Assembly (NCBI RefSeq): GCF_014642735.1
Contig: NZ_BMIV01000002.1
Location: 124,001-188,000, forward strand
Source: Paracoccus acridae
GTDB taxonomy: Bacteria > Pseudomonadota > Alphaproteobacteria > Rhodobacterales > Rhodobacteraceae
Direction of reading: 5' to 3'
Length of the DNA: 64,000 bases
Below, in pieces: positions 36,645 through 46,311 of the stretch (its first letter is position 1; the number at the start of each line of letters is the position of its first letter). The notes under the pieces are model-generated. The model saw nothing but the letters and a program-made list of their open reading frames with translations. It had not been told where the DNA came from and ran no database searches. The position numbers and the translations under genes were made by a program.

Positions 36645-38492
36645 ATGACAGACATTACGATAGCCGCGCCCTTGGCAGCGGCCCTGGCGGCCAAGGGCTA
36701 TGCCAGCCTCACCTCGGTTCAGCAAGCGGTTCTGGAAAGCGATGCGCAGGGCCGGGACATGCTGGTTTCGGCGCAGACCGGATCGGGCAAGACCGTGGCC
36801 TTCGGCCTGGCCATCGCGCCGCAATTGCTGGACGGCGACAGCCTGCCCGATGCCGTGGCGCCCATGGGCCTTGCCATCGCCCCGACGCGCGAACTGGCCC
36901 TGCAGGTCGCGGCCGAACTGGGCTGGCTTTATGCCCAGGCGGGCGCCCGCATCGCAACCTGCGTGGGCGGCATGGATTACCGTACCGAACGCCGCGCCCT
37001 GGAACGCGGCGCCCATATCGTCGTGGGCACGCCGGGCCGGTTGCGCGACCATATCGAACGCGGGTCGCTGGACCTGTCCGCCCTGCGTGTCGCCGTTCTG
37101 GACGAAGCGGACGAGATGCTGGACCTGGGTTTCCGCGAGGATCTGGAATTCATCCTGCAATCCGCGCCCGAAGACCGGCGCACGCTGATGTTCTCGGCCA
37201 CGGTGCCGCCTGCGATCGAGCATCTGGCGACGACGTTCCAGCAGGATGCCCTGCGGATCCAGGCCCAGGGCGAATCGCGCCAGCATGGCGACATCGAATA
37301 CCGCGCCTTTACCGTGGCGGCCCGTGACCGCGAGCCTGCGATCTTCAACATCCTGCGCCTGCACGAGGCACGCACCGCGATCATCTTCTGCAAGACGCGG
37401 GCCAATGTCAGCCATCTTCTGGCCCGCATGGGCAATCGCGGCTTCAAGGCCGTGGCCCTGTCGGGCGAACTGAGCCAGCAGGAACGGACCCACGCCTTGC
37501 AGGCCCTGCGCGACGGACGCGCGCAGGTCTGCGTGGCGACCGACGTGGCCGCGCGCGGCATCGACCTGCCGGGGCTGGAACTGGTGATCCATGCCGACCT
37601 GCCGACGAATTCCGAAACGCTGCTGCACCGGTCGGGCCGGACCGGGCGGGCAGGGGCCAAGGGCGTCTCTGCGCTGATCGTCATGCCGTCCGAACTGCGC
37701 AAGGCGCAGATGCTGCTGAAGCGCGCCAAGGTCGAGGCGACTTGGGGTCCGGCACCCTCGGCCGACGAGGTCCGGGCCCAGGACGACACGCGGATGCTGG
37801 ACCACCCCGCCTTGCACAACGCCGCCGAGGACGACGGAGACATGGCCCGGACGCTGCTGGACCGGTTCGGCGCCGAACGCCTGGCCCAGGCCTTTGTCAG
37901 CCTGTGGCGCGAAGGCCGCCCGGCGCCCGAGGAACTGACCGTCCTGCAGGACCGTGCCCCTGCGGCGGCGCGCGAACGCCCGCCCTTCGGCGAGGCGGTG
38001 TGGTTCTCGCTCTCGGTCGGCCATACCGGCCGGGCCGAGGCCCGCTGGCTTTTGCCCAAGATCTGCGACGGTGGCGGCATCAACCGCGATGTCATCGGCG
38101 CGATCCGCGTCCGCGAAGACGAGAGCTTCGTCCAGATCGCCGTGGCCCAGGCCGACAGGTTCGGCAAGACGATGGAACTTGAACCGGGCCTGACCATGCG
38201 GCGCCTGGACGGAGAGCCCGACCTGAACCGCGCCCCACGGCCGGCCGAGGCTCGTCCCCCGCGCCGCAAGCCCGATCCCGAGTGGAAAAAGCCCCAGCGC
38301 GTCGAAAGCCAGGGTGAGGCGCCCGCCAAGGTCCGCAGCAAGCCCCGCTGGACGGCCGAGGAACGCAGCGCCAAGGCGGCGGCCCGCCCCGGCGGCGCGA
38401 AGGCCGGTGCGCACAAGGCGGCCGGCGGCAAGGATCGCGGCGCCAAGTTCGCGGCGCCCCGCAAGGACAAGCCGCGCAAGGGCGGACGCTGA
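36645..38492 (+). CDS. DEAD-box RNA helicase, DeaD/CsdA-like with DbpA-type RNA-binding domain
   Basis: 615 residues. Helicase core to about residue 370: SAQTGSGKTVAF, VLDEADEMLD, SATVPP, ATDVAARGIDLPG and HRSGRTGRAG. An RRM-like DbpA domain follows at about 450-530 (VWFSLSVGHTGRAEARWLL). The last 80 residues are a basic, disordered tail (for example PRKDKPRKGGR). It is a larger paralogue of the RhlE-like protein at 32769. Similar proteins act in cold adaptation and ribosome assembly. Transcribed alone, ending at the hairpin 38505-38526. Confidence 0.92.
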   Translation: MTDITIAAPLAAALAAKGYASLTSVQQAVLESDAQGRDMLVSAQTGSGKTVAFGLAIAPQLLDGDSLPDAVAPMGLAIAPTRELALQVAAELGWLYAQAGARIATCVGGMDYRTERRALERGAHIVVGTPGRLRDHIERGSLDLSALRVAVLDEADEMLDLGFREDLEFILQSAPEDRRTLMFSATVPPAIEHLATTFQQDALRIQAQGESRQHGDIEYRAFTVAARDREPAIFNILRLHEARTAIIFCKTRANVSHLLARMGNRGFKAVALSGELSQQERTHALQALRDGRAQVCVATDVAARGIDLPGLELVIHADLPTNSETLLHRSGRTGRAGAKGVSALIVMPSELRKAQMLLKRAKVEATWGPAPSADEVRAQDDTRMLDHPALHNAAEDDGDMARTLLDRFGAERLAQAFVSLWREGRPAPEELTVLQDRAPAAARERPPFGEAVWFSLSVGHTGRAEARWLLPKICDGGGINRDVIGAIRVREDESFVQIAVAQADRFGKTMELEPGLTMRRLDGEPDLNRAPRPAEARPPRRKPDPEWKKPQRVESQGEAPAKVRSKPRWTAEERSAKAAARPGGAKAGAHKAAGGKDRGAKFAAPRKDKPRKGGR

Positions 38493-38504
38493 AAGCAGGT
38501 GCGG

Positions 38505-38526
38505 CATCTCCCCGCTTGGGGGGATG
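38505..38526 (+). terminator. terminator of the DeaD-like gene
   Basis: 9-bp stem CATCTCCCC/GGGGGGATG (38505-38513 with 38518-38526, one G-U pair) and a 4-base loop, 13 bases after the stop, followed by CTTGCG. No T-run. Confidence 0.6.
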
Positions 38527-38614
38527 CTTGCGCAGGATTGGTTAACAAATTCTGTTGACCTTGGGTCAAACAAGTCTCACGCTGAACTGCATCGTCTAGT
38601 TGTTGGAGTGTGTG

Positions 38615-38938
38615 ATGGTCAAACGTGTTTCTTCCGGTGATGGATCGGGAACGGTTCCCCACCATCCCCAGCCGGCTCATGTTCTGCAGAAAAAGGATTT
38701 CGTGGACCGGGTCGTCGCGGCCAGCGGCGCCAAGAAGGCCGAGGCCCGCCCGATCATCGAGGCGACCCTGGCCCAGCTTGGCAAGGCGCTTGCGGCGGGC
38801 GAGACGCTGGCCGTTCCCCCGCTTGGCCGGGCCAGGGTCAACCTGGAACGCGATCAGCGCGGAGGAGAGATCATCACCCTGCGTCTGCGCCGCCGTCCTG
38901 CTAGCATGCGCCAATCCGCCCAGCCCTCGGCCGACTGA
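38615..38938 (+). CDS. HU/IHF-family DNA-binding protein
   Basis: 107 residues. After a 28-residue leader, the HU helix region KKDFVDRVVAASGAKKAEARPIIEATL is clear, followed by a beta segment VPPLGRARVNLERDQ. The protein lacks a full-length DNA-wrapping arm (the loop reads ERDQRGGEIITLRLRRRP), so its binding may differ from classical HU. The start is the ATG at 38615, with GGAG upstream. The promoter region holds the dyad TTGACC-TTG-GGTCAA (38555-38569), which overlaps a possible -35 element. Confidence 0.85.
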   Translation: MVKRVSSGDGSGTVPHHPQPAHVLQKKDFVDRVVAASGAKKAEARPIIEATLAQLGKALAAGETLAVPPLGRARVNLERDQRGGEIITLRLRRRPASMRQSAQPSAD

Positions 38939-38995
38939 AGGCTGGTCGATTCGCCCTTGCGGTCGCCTTTCGCCCCTGCTAGATGCTGCCCCCAC

Positions 38996-39070
38996 GGGTG
39001 ATTAGCTCAGCGGTAGAGCGCTTCGTTCACATCGAAGATGTCAGCGGTTCAAATCCGTTATCACCCACCA
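38996..39070 (+). tRNA. tRNA-Val (anticodon CAC)
   Basis: 75-base cloverleaf. The acceptor stem GGGTGAT pairs with ATCACCC, the D arm contains AGCTCAGCGGTAGAGC, the anticodon stem-loop is CTTCG-TTCACAT-CGAAG, the T arm contains GGTTCAAATCC and the CCA end is encoded. Anticodon CAC decodes GUG. It is 28 bases upstream of dusA and in the same orientation. Confidence 0.96.
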
Positions 39071-39097
39071 TTCCTTTCCTTGCGCCGCGTCCGTCAG

Positions 39098-40084
39098 ATG
39101 ATGAAAAACGCTGTCACAGACGCCGCAACCCTGTCCGTCGCGCCGATGATGGACTGGACCGACCGGCATTGCCGCGTCTTCCACAGGCTGATGTCGCGCC
39201 ACGCGCTGCTTTATTCCGAGATGGTGACAGCCCCCGCCATTATCCTCGGCGACAGGAACCGTCTGCTGGATTACGACGCCGCCGAACATCCCCTGGCGCT
39301 GCAGCTGGGCGGCTCCGATCCCGCCGAGCTGGCATCCGCCACCCGGATCGCCGCCAACTGGGGCTATGATGAGATCAACCTGAACGTCGGCTGTCCTAGC
39401 GACCGCGTGCAGTCGGGCTGTTTCGGGGCCGTGCTCATGAAGACGCCGGACCTGGTCGCCGAATGCGTGGCGCGCATGATCGCCGTCAGCCCGGTCGAGG
39501 TCACCGTGAAATGCCGCATCGGCGTCGATGACCAGGTTCCCGAAGATGTCCTGCCCGCCTTCCTGGACAGGCTGCGCGATGAGGGCATCCGCCGCGTGAC
39601 GATCCACGCCAGAAAGGCCTGGCTGCAAGGTCTCAGCCCCAAGGAGAACCGCGACATCCCTCCGGTGGACTATCCCCTGGTCCACCGGATGAAGCAGGAC
39701 TTCCCGGACCTGCACCTGTCCATCAATGGCGGGATCGCGGACAGCGATTCGGTGCGCCACCATCTTCGGGTCATGGACGGGGTGATGGTGGGGCGCGCCG
39801 CCTATCACCAGCCTTGGGACATCCTCGGGCAGGCCGACCGGCTGTGGGGCGACACGCCGCCCTTTACCACGCCGCACCAGGTCGCCTTGGCGATGCGCCC
39901 TTATATCTTGGACCATCTCGCATCCGGCGGGCGCCTGCACCAGATCACCCGGCACATGCTGGGCCTGTTCCACGGAATGCCCGGCGCGCGCGGATGGAAA
40001 CGCACCCTGTCCGAAGGGGCGTCCAAGGGTGGGATCGAGGTTTATGACGCCGCCCTGCAGCAGGTCACCGAACTGGCCGCGTAA
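39098..40084 (+). CDS. dusA: tRNA-dihydrouridine(20/20a) synthase DusA
   Basis: 328 residues. FMN-dependent reductase that converts uridine 20/20a of tRNA to dihydrouridine. Landmarks are APMMDWTDRHCRVFHRLMSRH, the catalytic Cys in NLNVGCPSDRVQSGCFGAVLM, VKCRIGVDD and the FMN-phosphate loop SINGGIADSD...VMVGRAAY. Start ATG at 39098 (or 39101); no strong ribosome-binding site. It stands directly after tRNA-Val and may be co-transcribed with it. Confidence 0.94.
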   Translation: MMKNAVTDAATLSVAPMMDWTDRHCRVFHRLMSRHALLYSEMVTAPAIILGDRNRLLDYDAAEHPLALQLGGSDPAELASATRIAANWGYDEINLNVGCPSDRVQSGCFGAVLMKTPDLVAECVARMIAVSPVEVTVKCRIGVDDQVPEDVLPAFLDRLRDEGIRRVTIHARKAWLQGLSPKENRDIPPVDYPLVHRMKQDFPDLHLSINGGIADSDSVRHHLRVMDGVMVGRAAYHQPWDILGQADRLWGDTPPFTTPHQVALAMRPYILDHLASGGRLHQITRHMLGLFHGMPGARGWKRTLSEGASKGGIEVYDAALQQVTELAA

Positions 40085-40113
40085 CTATTTCATCTTCTGT
40101 GCTTAAACATCCT

Positions 40114-40143
40114 GGGGTGAGGCCCCTCAGGGGCAAAGCCCCT
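40114..40143. terminator. terminator region between dusA and mazG
   Basis: Two small hairpins back to back: GGGG-TGAGG-CCCC (40114-40126) and AGGGGC-AAA-GCCCCT (40129-40143). The second touches the mazG stop codon. The preceding CATCTTCTGTGCTTAAACAT resembles a degraded unit of the CTTCTTC-TTG-AAATACCC repeat. Confidence 0.5.
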
Positions 40144-40958
40144 TACTGCGCCGCCTTCTCGGCCGCCTTCGCCTCGTCCCACAGCCGGTCCATCTCGGCC
40201 AGGTTGCTGTCTTCGGGGCGGCGGCCTTCGGCGGCAAGCGCGGCCTCGATTGTGCGGAAGCGGCGCGTGAACTTGGTGTTGGCTCGGCGCAGCGCCTGTT
40301 CCGGGTCGATCTCCAGGTGCCGCGCCAGGTTCGCCATGACGAACAGCAGGTCGCCGAACTCCTCCTCCAGCGCCTCGGGGCCAAGACTGTCGCGCGCTTC
40401 GACCAGTTCGGCGGTTTCCTCGGCGATCTTGTCCAGCACCTCGGCAGCGCCCGGCCAGTCGAAGCCCACGCGGGCCGCGCGGTTCTGCAGCTTGACCGCA
40501 CGAGTCAGGGCGGGCAGGCCCAGGGCCACGCCGTCCAGGGTTCCGCCCTCGGCCTTGCCGGCGCGCTCGACGGCCTTGATGGCTTCCCAGTCCTTGACCT
40601 GCTGGGCGGCGGACTTGTCGCGGGATTCGTCGCCGAAGACGTGGGGATGGCGGAAGACCAGCTTGTCGGAAATCGCCGCCGCGCAGTCGGCGAAATCGAA
40701 CATGCCCTTTTCATCCGCCATCTGCGCGTGGAACACCACTTGCAGCAGCAGGTCGCCCAGTTCCCCCGGAAGCTCGTCCCAGGCCTGCCGCTCGATGGCA
40801 TCGGCGACCTCGTGCGCTTCCTCGATTGTGTAGGGCGCGATGGAGGCGAAATCCTGCTCGATGTCCCAGGGGCAGCCCGTCTTCGGATCGCGCAATTGCG
40901 CCATGATGTCGATCAGGCGGGCGATTTCGGCCCCGGCGTCGCGATCTGCCTTGGTCAT
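40143..40958 (-). CDS. mazG: nucleoside triphosphate pyrophosphohydrolase MazG
   Basis: 271 residues with two MazG domains. Metal-binding pattern EExxE/D: TIEEAHEVADAI and ELGDLLLQVVFHAQMADE in the first, EETAELVEAR and EEEFGDLLFVMANLARHL in the second. It hydrolyses (d)NTPs to monophosphates, cleaning the nucleotide pool. The start is the ATG at 40958, with GGGGGAA upstream. Divergent from the M20 amidohydrolase (61-base gap). Confidence 0.94.
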   Translation of the reverse strand: MTKADRDAGAEIARLIDIMAQLRDPKTGCPWDIEQDFASIAPYTIEEAHEVADAIERQAWDELPGELGDLLLQVVFHAQMADEKGMFDFADCAAAISDKLVFRHPHVFGDESRDKSAAQQVKDWEAIKAVERAGKAEGGTLDGVALGLPALTRAVKLQNRAARVGFDWPGAAEVLDKIAEETAELVEARDSLGPEALEEEFGDLLFVMANLARHLEIDPEQALRRANTKFTRRFRTIEAALAAEGRRPEDSNLAEMDRLWDEAKAAEKAAQ

Positions 40959-41019
40959 TGCGATTTCCCCCGGCTTCTGTCCTGATGGGCCATTGCCACA
41001 GCCAAGGTCGTTAGTCCAC

Positions 41020-42186
41020 ATGCCCGTCCTGAACCGCATCGCCGATTTCTCCGATGACATGATCCAGTGGCGGCGGCACCTGCACCGGCATCCCGAACTG
41101 GGCTTCGAATGCTATGGCACCGCGGCCTTCGTGGCCGAACGGCTGCGCGACTTCGGCGTGGACGAAATCCATGGCGGCATCGGCCAGTCGGGCATCGTGG
41201 GAATCATCGAAGGGCAGGGACCGGGGCCGACGATCGGGCTGCGCGCCGACATGGACGCCCTGCCGATGGACGAGGCGACGGGCCTGGATTACGCGTCCAC
41301 GGTGCCGGGGCGGATGCACGCCTGCGGCCATGACGGGCATACCACGATGCTGCTGGGCGCCGCGCGATACCTGGCGGAAACGCGCAACTTCGCCGGCCGC
41401 GTCGCGCTGATCTTCCAGCCGGCCGAGGAGAATGGCGGGGGCGGGCAGGCGATGGTGCAGGACGGCATGATGGACCGCTTCGGGATCACCCGGGTTTTTG
41501 CCATGCACAACAGCCCCGGCCTGCCGGTCGGCATGATGAACACCACGTCCGGCCCGATCATGGCCGCCGTCGATACCTTCGAGATCCATGTCCAGGGTCG
41601 CGGCGGTCATGGCGCGATGCCGCATCTGACCGCGGATCCCATCGTCGCCGCCGTGGCTGTGGTCAACGCGATCCAGACCATCTCCAGCCGCAACCACTAT
41701 GCGCTGGAGGATCTGGCCCTGTCGGTCACGCAGATCCACACGGGCAGCGCCGACAACATCGTGCCCGACACCGCCTATGTCTGCGGCACCGTGCGCACCT
41801 TCGCGCCCCATGTTCGCGACATGGTGCGCCGCCGGATGACGCAGATCTGCGACGGGCAGGCCGCGGCCTATGACGTGGCGATCCGGCTGGATTACGTCGA
41901 AGGCTATCCCGCCACCGTCAACGATCCCGACCAGACGGCCTTTGCCGTGCAGGTGGCGCAGGAAATCGTCGGGCCGGACAACGTCTCGGGCGAGGCGGGG
42001 CGCGAGATGGGGGCCGAGGATTTCAGCTACATGCTGAACGAACGTCCCGGCTGCTATCTGTTCATCGGCCAGGGAGAGACCGCCAGCGTCCATCACCCGG
42101 CCTATGATTTCAACGACGCGATATCCCCCATCGGGGCCAGTTTCTTCGCCCGGTTGGTTGAGCGCGCGCAGCCCGTGGTGCGCTGA
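41020..42186 (+). CDS. M20-family amidohydrolase
   Basis: 388 residues. Metallopeptidase of the hippurate hydrolase/N-acyl-amino-acid amidohydrolase type. Metal and catalytic motifs are GLRADMDALPM, HACGHDGHTTMLLGAA, FQPAEENGGGG and GAEDFSYML. The dimerisation lid domain sits in the middle (VQGRGGHGAMPHL). The natural substrate cannot be fixed from sequence. The start is the ATG at 41020. Confidence 0.9.
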   Translation: MPVLNRIADFSDDMIQWRRHLHRHPELGFECYGTAAFVAERLRDFGVDEIHGGIGQSGIVGIIEGQGPGPTIGLRADMDALPMDEATGLDYASTVPGRMHACGHDGHTTMLLGAARYLAETRNFAGRVALIFQPAEENGGGGQAMVQDGMMDRFGITRVFAMHNSPGLPVGMMNTTSGPIMAAVDTFEIHVQGRGGHGAMPHLTADPIVAAVAVVNAIQTISSRNHYALEDLALSVTQIHTGSADNIVPDTAYVCGTVRTFAPHVRDMVRRRMTQICDGQAAAYDVAIRLDYVEGYPATVNDPDQTAFAVQVAQEIVGPDNVSGEAGREMGAEDFSYMLNERPGCYLFIGQGETASVHHPAYDFNDAISPIGASFFARLVERAQPVVR

Positions 42187-42309
42187 CGTTCACGATCCTG
42201 TTCGTCGCAGGCTCTTGTCCCGGCCTTTCTTGCCAAGCAGGGGATGCGGGGATAGGTTGCGCGCCAATCCGGGCGGGGTCCACCGCCATGACAAGCCGAA
42301 AGGATATCC

Positions 42310-42642
42310 ATGTTCGTCACCCCCGCCTATGCCCAGGCCGCAGGCAATGCAGGCGCCGGCGCGGCCTTTGCGCAGTTCATCCCGCTGATCCTGATCTTCG
42401 CGATCATGTATTTTCTGATGATCCGCCCCCAGCAGAAGCGCGTCAAGCAGCACCGCGAGATGGTCTCGGCGCTGAAAAAGGGCGATCATGTCGTCACCCA
42501 GGGCGGCATCATCGGCAAGGTCGCATCCGTGCGCGACGAGGAACTGGAGGTCGAGATCGCGACCGGCGTGAAGGTCCGCGTGATCCGTTCGACGGTGTCC
42601 CAGGTGCTGAACAAGACCGAGCCTGTCGCAGCGAACGCCTGA
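42310..42642 (+). CDS. yajC: preprotein translocase subunit YajC
   Basis: 110 residues. One N-terminal transmembrane helix (FIPLILIFAIMYFLMIRPQQKRVKQH), then the conserved GDHVVTQGGIIGKVASV. An accessory of the Sec translocon with SecDF. The start is the ATG at 42310, with AAAGGA 6 bases upstream. First gene of yajC-secD-secF. Confidence 0.95.
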   Translation: MFVTPAYAQAAGNAGAGAAFAQFIPLILIFAIMYFLMIRPQQKRVKQHREMVSALKKGDHVVTQGGIIGKVASVRDEELEVEIATGVKVRVIRSTVSQVLNKTEPVAANA

Positions 42643-42679
42643 CGCCATTCAGACAATATCAATCAAGGGCTTCGGCAAG

Positions 42680-44344
42680 ATGCTTCAGATCGACCGTTGG
42701 AAACGCATCCTGATCATCGGGCTTTGCGTCCTGGGCATAGGCTTTGCCGTGCCCAACCTGTTCTACCAGCGGGTCGAAAGCCACAACGACGCCGTGGCCG
42801 AGATCGAGCGCACCGGTGTCGAGACGCCCGAACTGGCCGCCGCGCGCGATGGCTGGCCGTCCTGGCTGCCTTCGTCGGTCGTGGCGCTTGGCCTTGACCT
42901 GCGGGGCGGGGCGCATCTGCTGGGCGAGGTCCGCGTGGCCGAGGTCTACAAGGCCCGCATGGACGCCTTGTGGCCCGAACTGCGCCGGGCGCTTGCCGAC
43001 CAACGCGCCACGCTGGGCGCGATCCGCCGCCTGCCGTCGCCCGAAGGCACCCTGAAGATCGAGGTCGAGAACGCCGACCAGATGCCCCGTGCCACGGAAA
43101 TCGTGCGCGGCTTTTCCACGCCCGTGACGACGCTGACCGGCGCGGGCCAGCAAAGCCTTGCGATCCAGGTCCAGGGCAACACCATCACCGTCCAGCTGTC
43201 GGACGCCGAGAAGGCCGTGACCGACGATCGCACCGTCCAGCAGAGCGTCGAGATCATCCGTCGCCGCGTCGACGAAGTTGGCACCCGCGAACCGACCATC
43301 GTCCGCCAGGGCGCCGACCGCATCCTGATCCAGGTTCCAGGAATCGGCTCGGCCGAGGAGTTGAAGGCGCTGATCGGCACCACCGCCAAGCTGACCTTCA
43401 ATTCGGTCGTGGGCACCGGAACCGATCCCGATGCGCGTCCCGGCGTGGGGCAGGTGGTCCTGCCATCCGCCGACCAGGACGGCATCTACTATACGCTGGA
43501 AGAAAGCCCCGTCGTCACCGGCGAGGAACTGACCAATGCCGTGCCGGGAACCGACCCGAACGGCCAGCCTGCGGTCGATTTCAGCTTCAACCCGACCGGC
43601 GCCCGCAAGTTCGGCGCTTATACGGCCGCCAACATCGGCCAGCCTTTCGCGATCGTCCTGGACGACCAGGTGATTTCCGCCCCGGTGATCCGGTCGGCCA
43701 TCCCCGGCGGAACGGGCCAGATTTCCGGCTCGATGGGGTTCGAGGAAGCGAACCAGCTGGCCGTGCTGCTGCGTGCGGGGGCGCTGCCCGCGCAACTGGA
43801 TTTCCTGGAAGAACGCACCATCGGCCCGGAACTGGGCCAGGACAGCATCGACGCGGGCCGCCTGTCGTCGGTCATCGCCACGGCTGCCGTGGTGGCCTAT
43901 ATGATCGCCAGCTATGGCCTGTTCGGAGCCTTCGCGTCGATTTCCGTGATCCTGAACGTGATCCTGATCCTGTCGATCATGTCCATCATGGGCGCCACCC
44001 TGACCCTGCCGGGCATCGCCGGGATCGTGCTGACCGTGGGCACCGCGGTGGACGCGAACGTCATCATCTATGAACGCATCCGCGAGGAGTTGCGGGCGGG
44101 CAAGCGCGTGGCCAAGGCCATCAGCGACGGCTTCGACGAGGCGATGAGCGCGATCATCGACGCCAACGTCACGTCCTTCATCGCGGCGGCGGTGATGTTC
44201 TTCCTGGGCTCCGGCCCGGTCAAGGGCTTTGCCGTCACGCTGACCATCGGGCTTGTCACCTCGGTCTTCACGGCGATCTTCCTGACGCGCCTGATGATCA
44301 TCTGGTGGCTGGAATGGCGCAAGCCCAAAGAACTGATCCTGTAA
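42680..44344 (+). CDS. secD: protein translocase subunit SecD
   Basis: 554 residues. Six helices and a large periplasmic P1 region. It uses the proton motive force to pull exported proteins. Motifs: LGLDLRGGAHLLGEV after helix 1, FNPTGARKFG in the periplasmic head, and TLPGIAGIVLTVGTAVDANVIIYERIREE in the core (cited in pieces). 37 bases after yajC and 10 before secF. Confidence 0.96.
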   Translation: MLQIDRWKRILIIGLCVLGIGFAVPNLFYQRVESHNDAVAEIERTGVETPELAAARDGWPSWLPSSVVALGLDLRGGAHLLGEVRVAEVYKARMDALWPELRRALADQRATLGAIRRLPSPEGTLKIEVENADQMPRATEIVRGFSTPVTTLTGAGQQSLAIQVQGNTITVQLSDAEKAVTDDRTVQQSVEIIRRRVDEVGTREPTIVRQGADRILIQVPGIGSAEELKALIGTTAKLTFNSVVGTGTDPDARPGVGQVVLPSADQDGIYYTLEESPVVTGEELTNAVPGTDPNGQPAVDFSFNPTGARKFGAYTAANIGQPFAIVLDDQVISAPVIRSAIPGGTGQISGSMGFEEANQLAVLLRAGALPAQLDFLEERTIGPELGQDSIDAGRLSSVIATAAVVAYMIASYGLFGAFASISVILNVILILSIMSIMGATLTLPGIAGIVLTVGTAVDANVIIYERIREELRAGKRVAKAISDGFDEAMSAIIDANVTSFIAAAVMFFLGSGPVKGFAVTLTIGLVTSVFTAIFLTRLMIIWWLEWRKPKELIL

Positions 44345-44354
44345 GGGGACCGAT

Positions 44355-45335
44355 ATGGCATTCCGTCTGAAACTTGTCCCCGACCATACCACCATCAACT
44401 TCTTCCGCTGGCAGTGGCTGACCTTCGGCATCTCGGCGGTGGCGATGGTCATCTCGGTGGTGCTGATCGCGACCATGGGCCTGAACTTCGGCATCGACTT
44501 CAAGGGTGGCACCACGATCCGCACCGAAAGCTCGACCGCGTTCGAGGTCGGCGATTACCGCGAGGCCCTGGACGACCTCGGCTTCAGCGACCTTGCCATC
44601 ACCGAGGTCTTCGACCCCAGCTTCGGCGCCGACCGCCACGTCGCGATGATCCGCATCGGCACCACCGACGAGACCGGATCGGTCAGCCCCGAGCAGTTGA
44701 ACCAGATCGAGGCCGCGCTGCACGAGGTCGATCCGCAGATCGTCTTCGCCTCGGTCGAATCGGTCGGCCCGAAGGTTTCGGCGGAACTGATCACCACGGC
44801 CTTCTATGCCGTGGGCGCAGCCTGCCTTGGGATCATGGCCTATATCTGGCTGCGGTTCGAATGGCAGTTCGCCATCGGCTGCGTCGCCGCGCTGATCCAC
44901 GACGTGTTGCTGACGGTCGGTCTGTTTTCGCTGTTCCAGTTGAAATTCGACCTGACGACCATCGCGGCGCTGCTGACGACGCTGGGCTTTTCCTGCAACG
45001 ACACGGTCGTGGTCTTCGACCGGCTGCGGGAAAACCTGATGAAGTACAAGACGCGGCCCTTGATCGACCTGATGAACCTGACCTGCAACGAAACGCTGTC
45101 GCGCACCATCATGACCGCCGTAACCACCGCCATCGCGCTGACTGCGATGCTGATCTTCGGCGGCGACGTGATCCGCGACTTCGTGATCGCCATGCTGTTC
45201 GGGGTGGTCGTCGGGTGCTATTCCACGATCTACATGGCCAAGAACATCGTGCTGTGGCTGGGCGTCAAGCGCGACTGGTCCAAGAAGGACCCCAAGCTGG
45301 CGGCATCGCCCTTTGAAAACGCGGAACGTCCCTGA
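44355..45335 (+). CDS. secF: protein translocase subunit SecF
   Basis: 326 residues. Six helices. Motifs are GLNFGIDFKGGT near the N-terminus and TLGFSCNDTVVVFDRLREN in the core, the counterpart of the SecD proton-path segment. It pairs with SecD in the inner membrane. Its stop overlaps the next start by 1 base. Confidence 0.96.
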   Translation: MAFRLKLVPDHTTINFFRWQWLTFGISAVAMVISVVLIATMGLNFGIDFKGGTTIRTESSTAFEVGDYREALDDLGFSDLAITEVFDPSFGADRHVAMIRIGTTDETGSVSPEQLNQIEAALHEVDPQIVFASVESVGPKVSAELITTAFYAVGAACLGIMAYIWLRFEWQFAIGCVAALIHDVLLTVGLFSLFQLKFDLTTIAALLTTLGFSCNDTVVVFDRLRENLMKYKTRPLIDLMNLTCNETLSRTIMTAVTTAIALTAMLIFGGDVIRDFVIAMLFGVVVGCYSTIYMAKNIVLWLGVKRDWSKKDPKLAASPFENAERP

Positions 45336-45688
45336 TGAAGCTGACCCCCACCCAGTTCGGCGGGGCGGTGCCCGTGGATGGCTATGGCCCGGGCTTTTTC
45401 CGCGTCGGCGGCCGCGTCATCGAGGGTCCGGTGCTGGTGACGGCTGCGGGCGCAACGGCCTGGAACGGTCTTGACGATCGGGCGCCCTTGCTGGCCTTGG
45501 CGGGGCAGGTGGATGTGCTGTTCATCGGCATGGGGGCGGACGTCGCCCATGCCCCCGCCGATCTGGTCGCGGCCTTGCGCGATGGCGGCGTGGCCGTCGA
45601 ATCCATGGCCTCGCCCACGGCCGCGCGGACCTATAACGTCACCATATCCGAGGGGCGGCGTGTCGCCTGCGCGCTTCTGCCGCTTTGA
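45335..45688 (+). CDS. Mth938-like (DUF498) domain protein
   Basis: 117 residues covering one Mth938-like domain: [35 protein letters not shown] and [28 protein letters not shown] (quoted in pieces). Homologues are linked to NDUFAF3, an assembly factor of respiratory complex I. It is inserted between secF and ccmA and coupled to both by overlaps, so its link to cytochrome or respiratory assembly fits the context. Confidence 0.9.
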   Translation: MKLTPTQFGGAVPVDGYGPGFFRVGGRVIEGPVLVTAAGATAWNGLDDRAPLLALAGQVDVLFIGMGADVAHAPADLVAALRDGGVAVESMASPTAARTYNVTISEGRRVACALLPL

Positions 45689-46311
45689 GCCTGCTTGCCG
45701 TCCATGACCTTGCCGTCGCGCGCGGCGGTTTGCGGACGGTCGAGGGGGTGTCCTTCGCCATCGACGCCGGACAGGCCCTGATCCTGCGCGGCCCGAACGG
45801 CATCGGCAAGACGACGCTGCTGCGCACGGTCGCGGGCCTGCAACCTGCGGTGACGGGCCGGATCGAGATGCCCGAGGATGCGGTCGCCTATGCCGCCCAT
45901 GCCGACGGGCTGAAGGGCGCGCTGACGGTTGCCGAGAACCTGGGGTTCTGGGCAGATGTCTTTGGCGGAGGAGAGGTGGATCAGGCACTGACCGCGATGG
46001 ATTTGACCCCCTTGGCCGACCGGCCCGCCGCTGCCTTGTCCGCGGGGCAGAAGCGGCGGCTTGGCCTGGCGCGTCTGGTGGTTTCGCGCCGTCCGCTGTG
46101 GATCCTGGACGAACCGACCGTGTCGCTGGATGCCGCTTCGGTGATGCGCTTTGCGGACATGGTGCGTGGGCATCTGGCCCAGGGCGGGGCGGCGCTGATC
46201 GCCACCCATATCGACCTTGGACTGGATGCGCAGGTGCTGGACCTGACGCCATACAGGGCCAGGGCCACCCCGGCCGCGCGCCCGGCGGGCTTCAACGAGG
46301 CTTTCGCATGA
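45685..46311 (+). CDS. ccmA: heme exporter ATP-binding protein CcmA
   Basis: 208 residues. ABC ATPase of the cytochrome c maturation system. Walker [12 protein letters not shown], signature [14 protein letters not shown], Walker [13 protein letters not shown]. Start is TTG at 45685, overlapping the DUF498 stop (TTGA). Works with CcmB, CcmC and CcmD to release heme-loaded CcmE. Overlaps ccmB by 4 bases. Confidence 0.95.
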   Translation: MSLLAVHDLAVARGGLRTVEGVSFAIDAGQALILRGPNGIGKTTLLRTVAGLQPAVTGRIEMPEDAVAYAAHADGLKGALTVAENLGFWADVFGGGEVDQALTAMDLTPLADRPAAALSAGQKRRLGLARLVVSRRPLWILDEPTVSLDAASVMRFADMVRGHLAQGGAALIATHIDLGLDAQVLDLTPYRARATPAARPAGFNEAFA

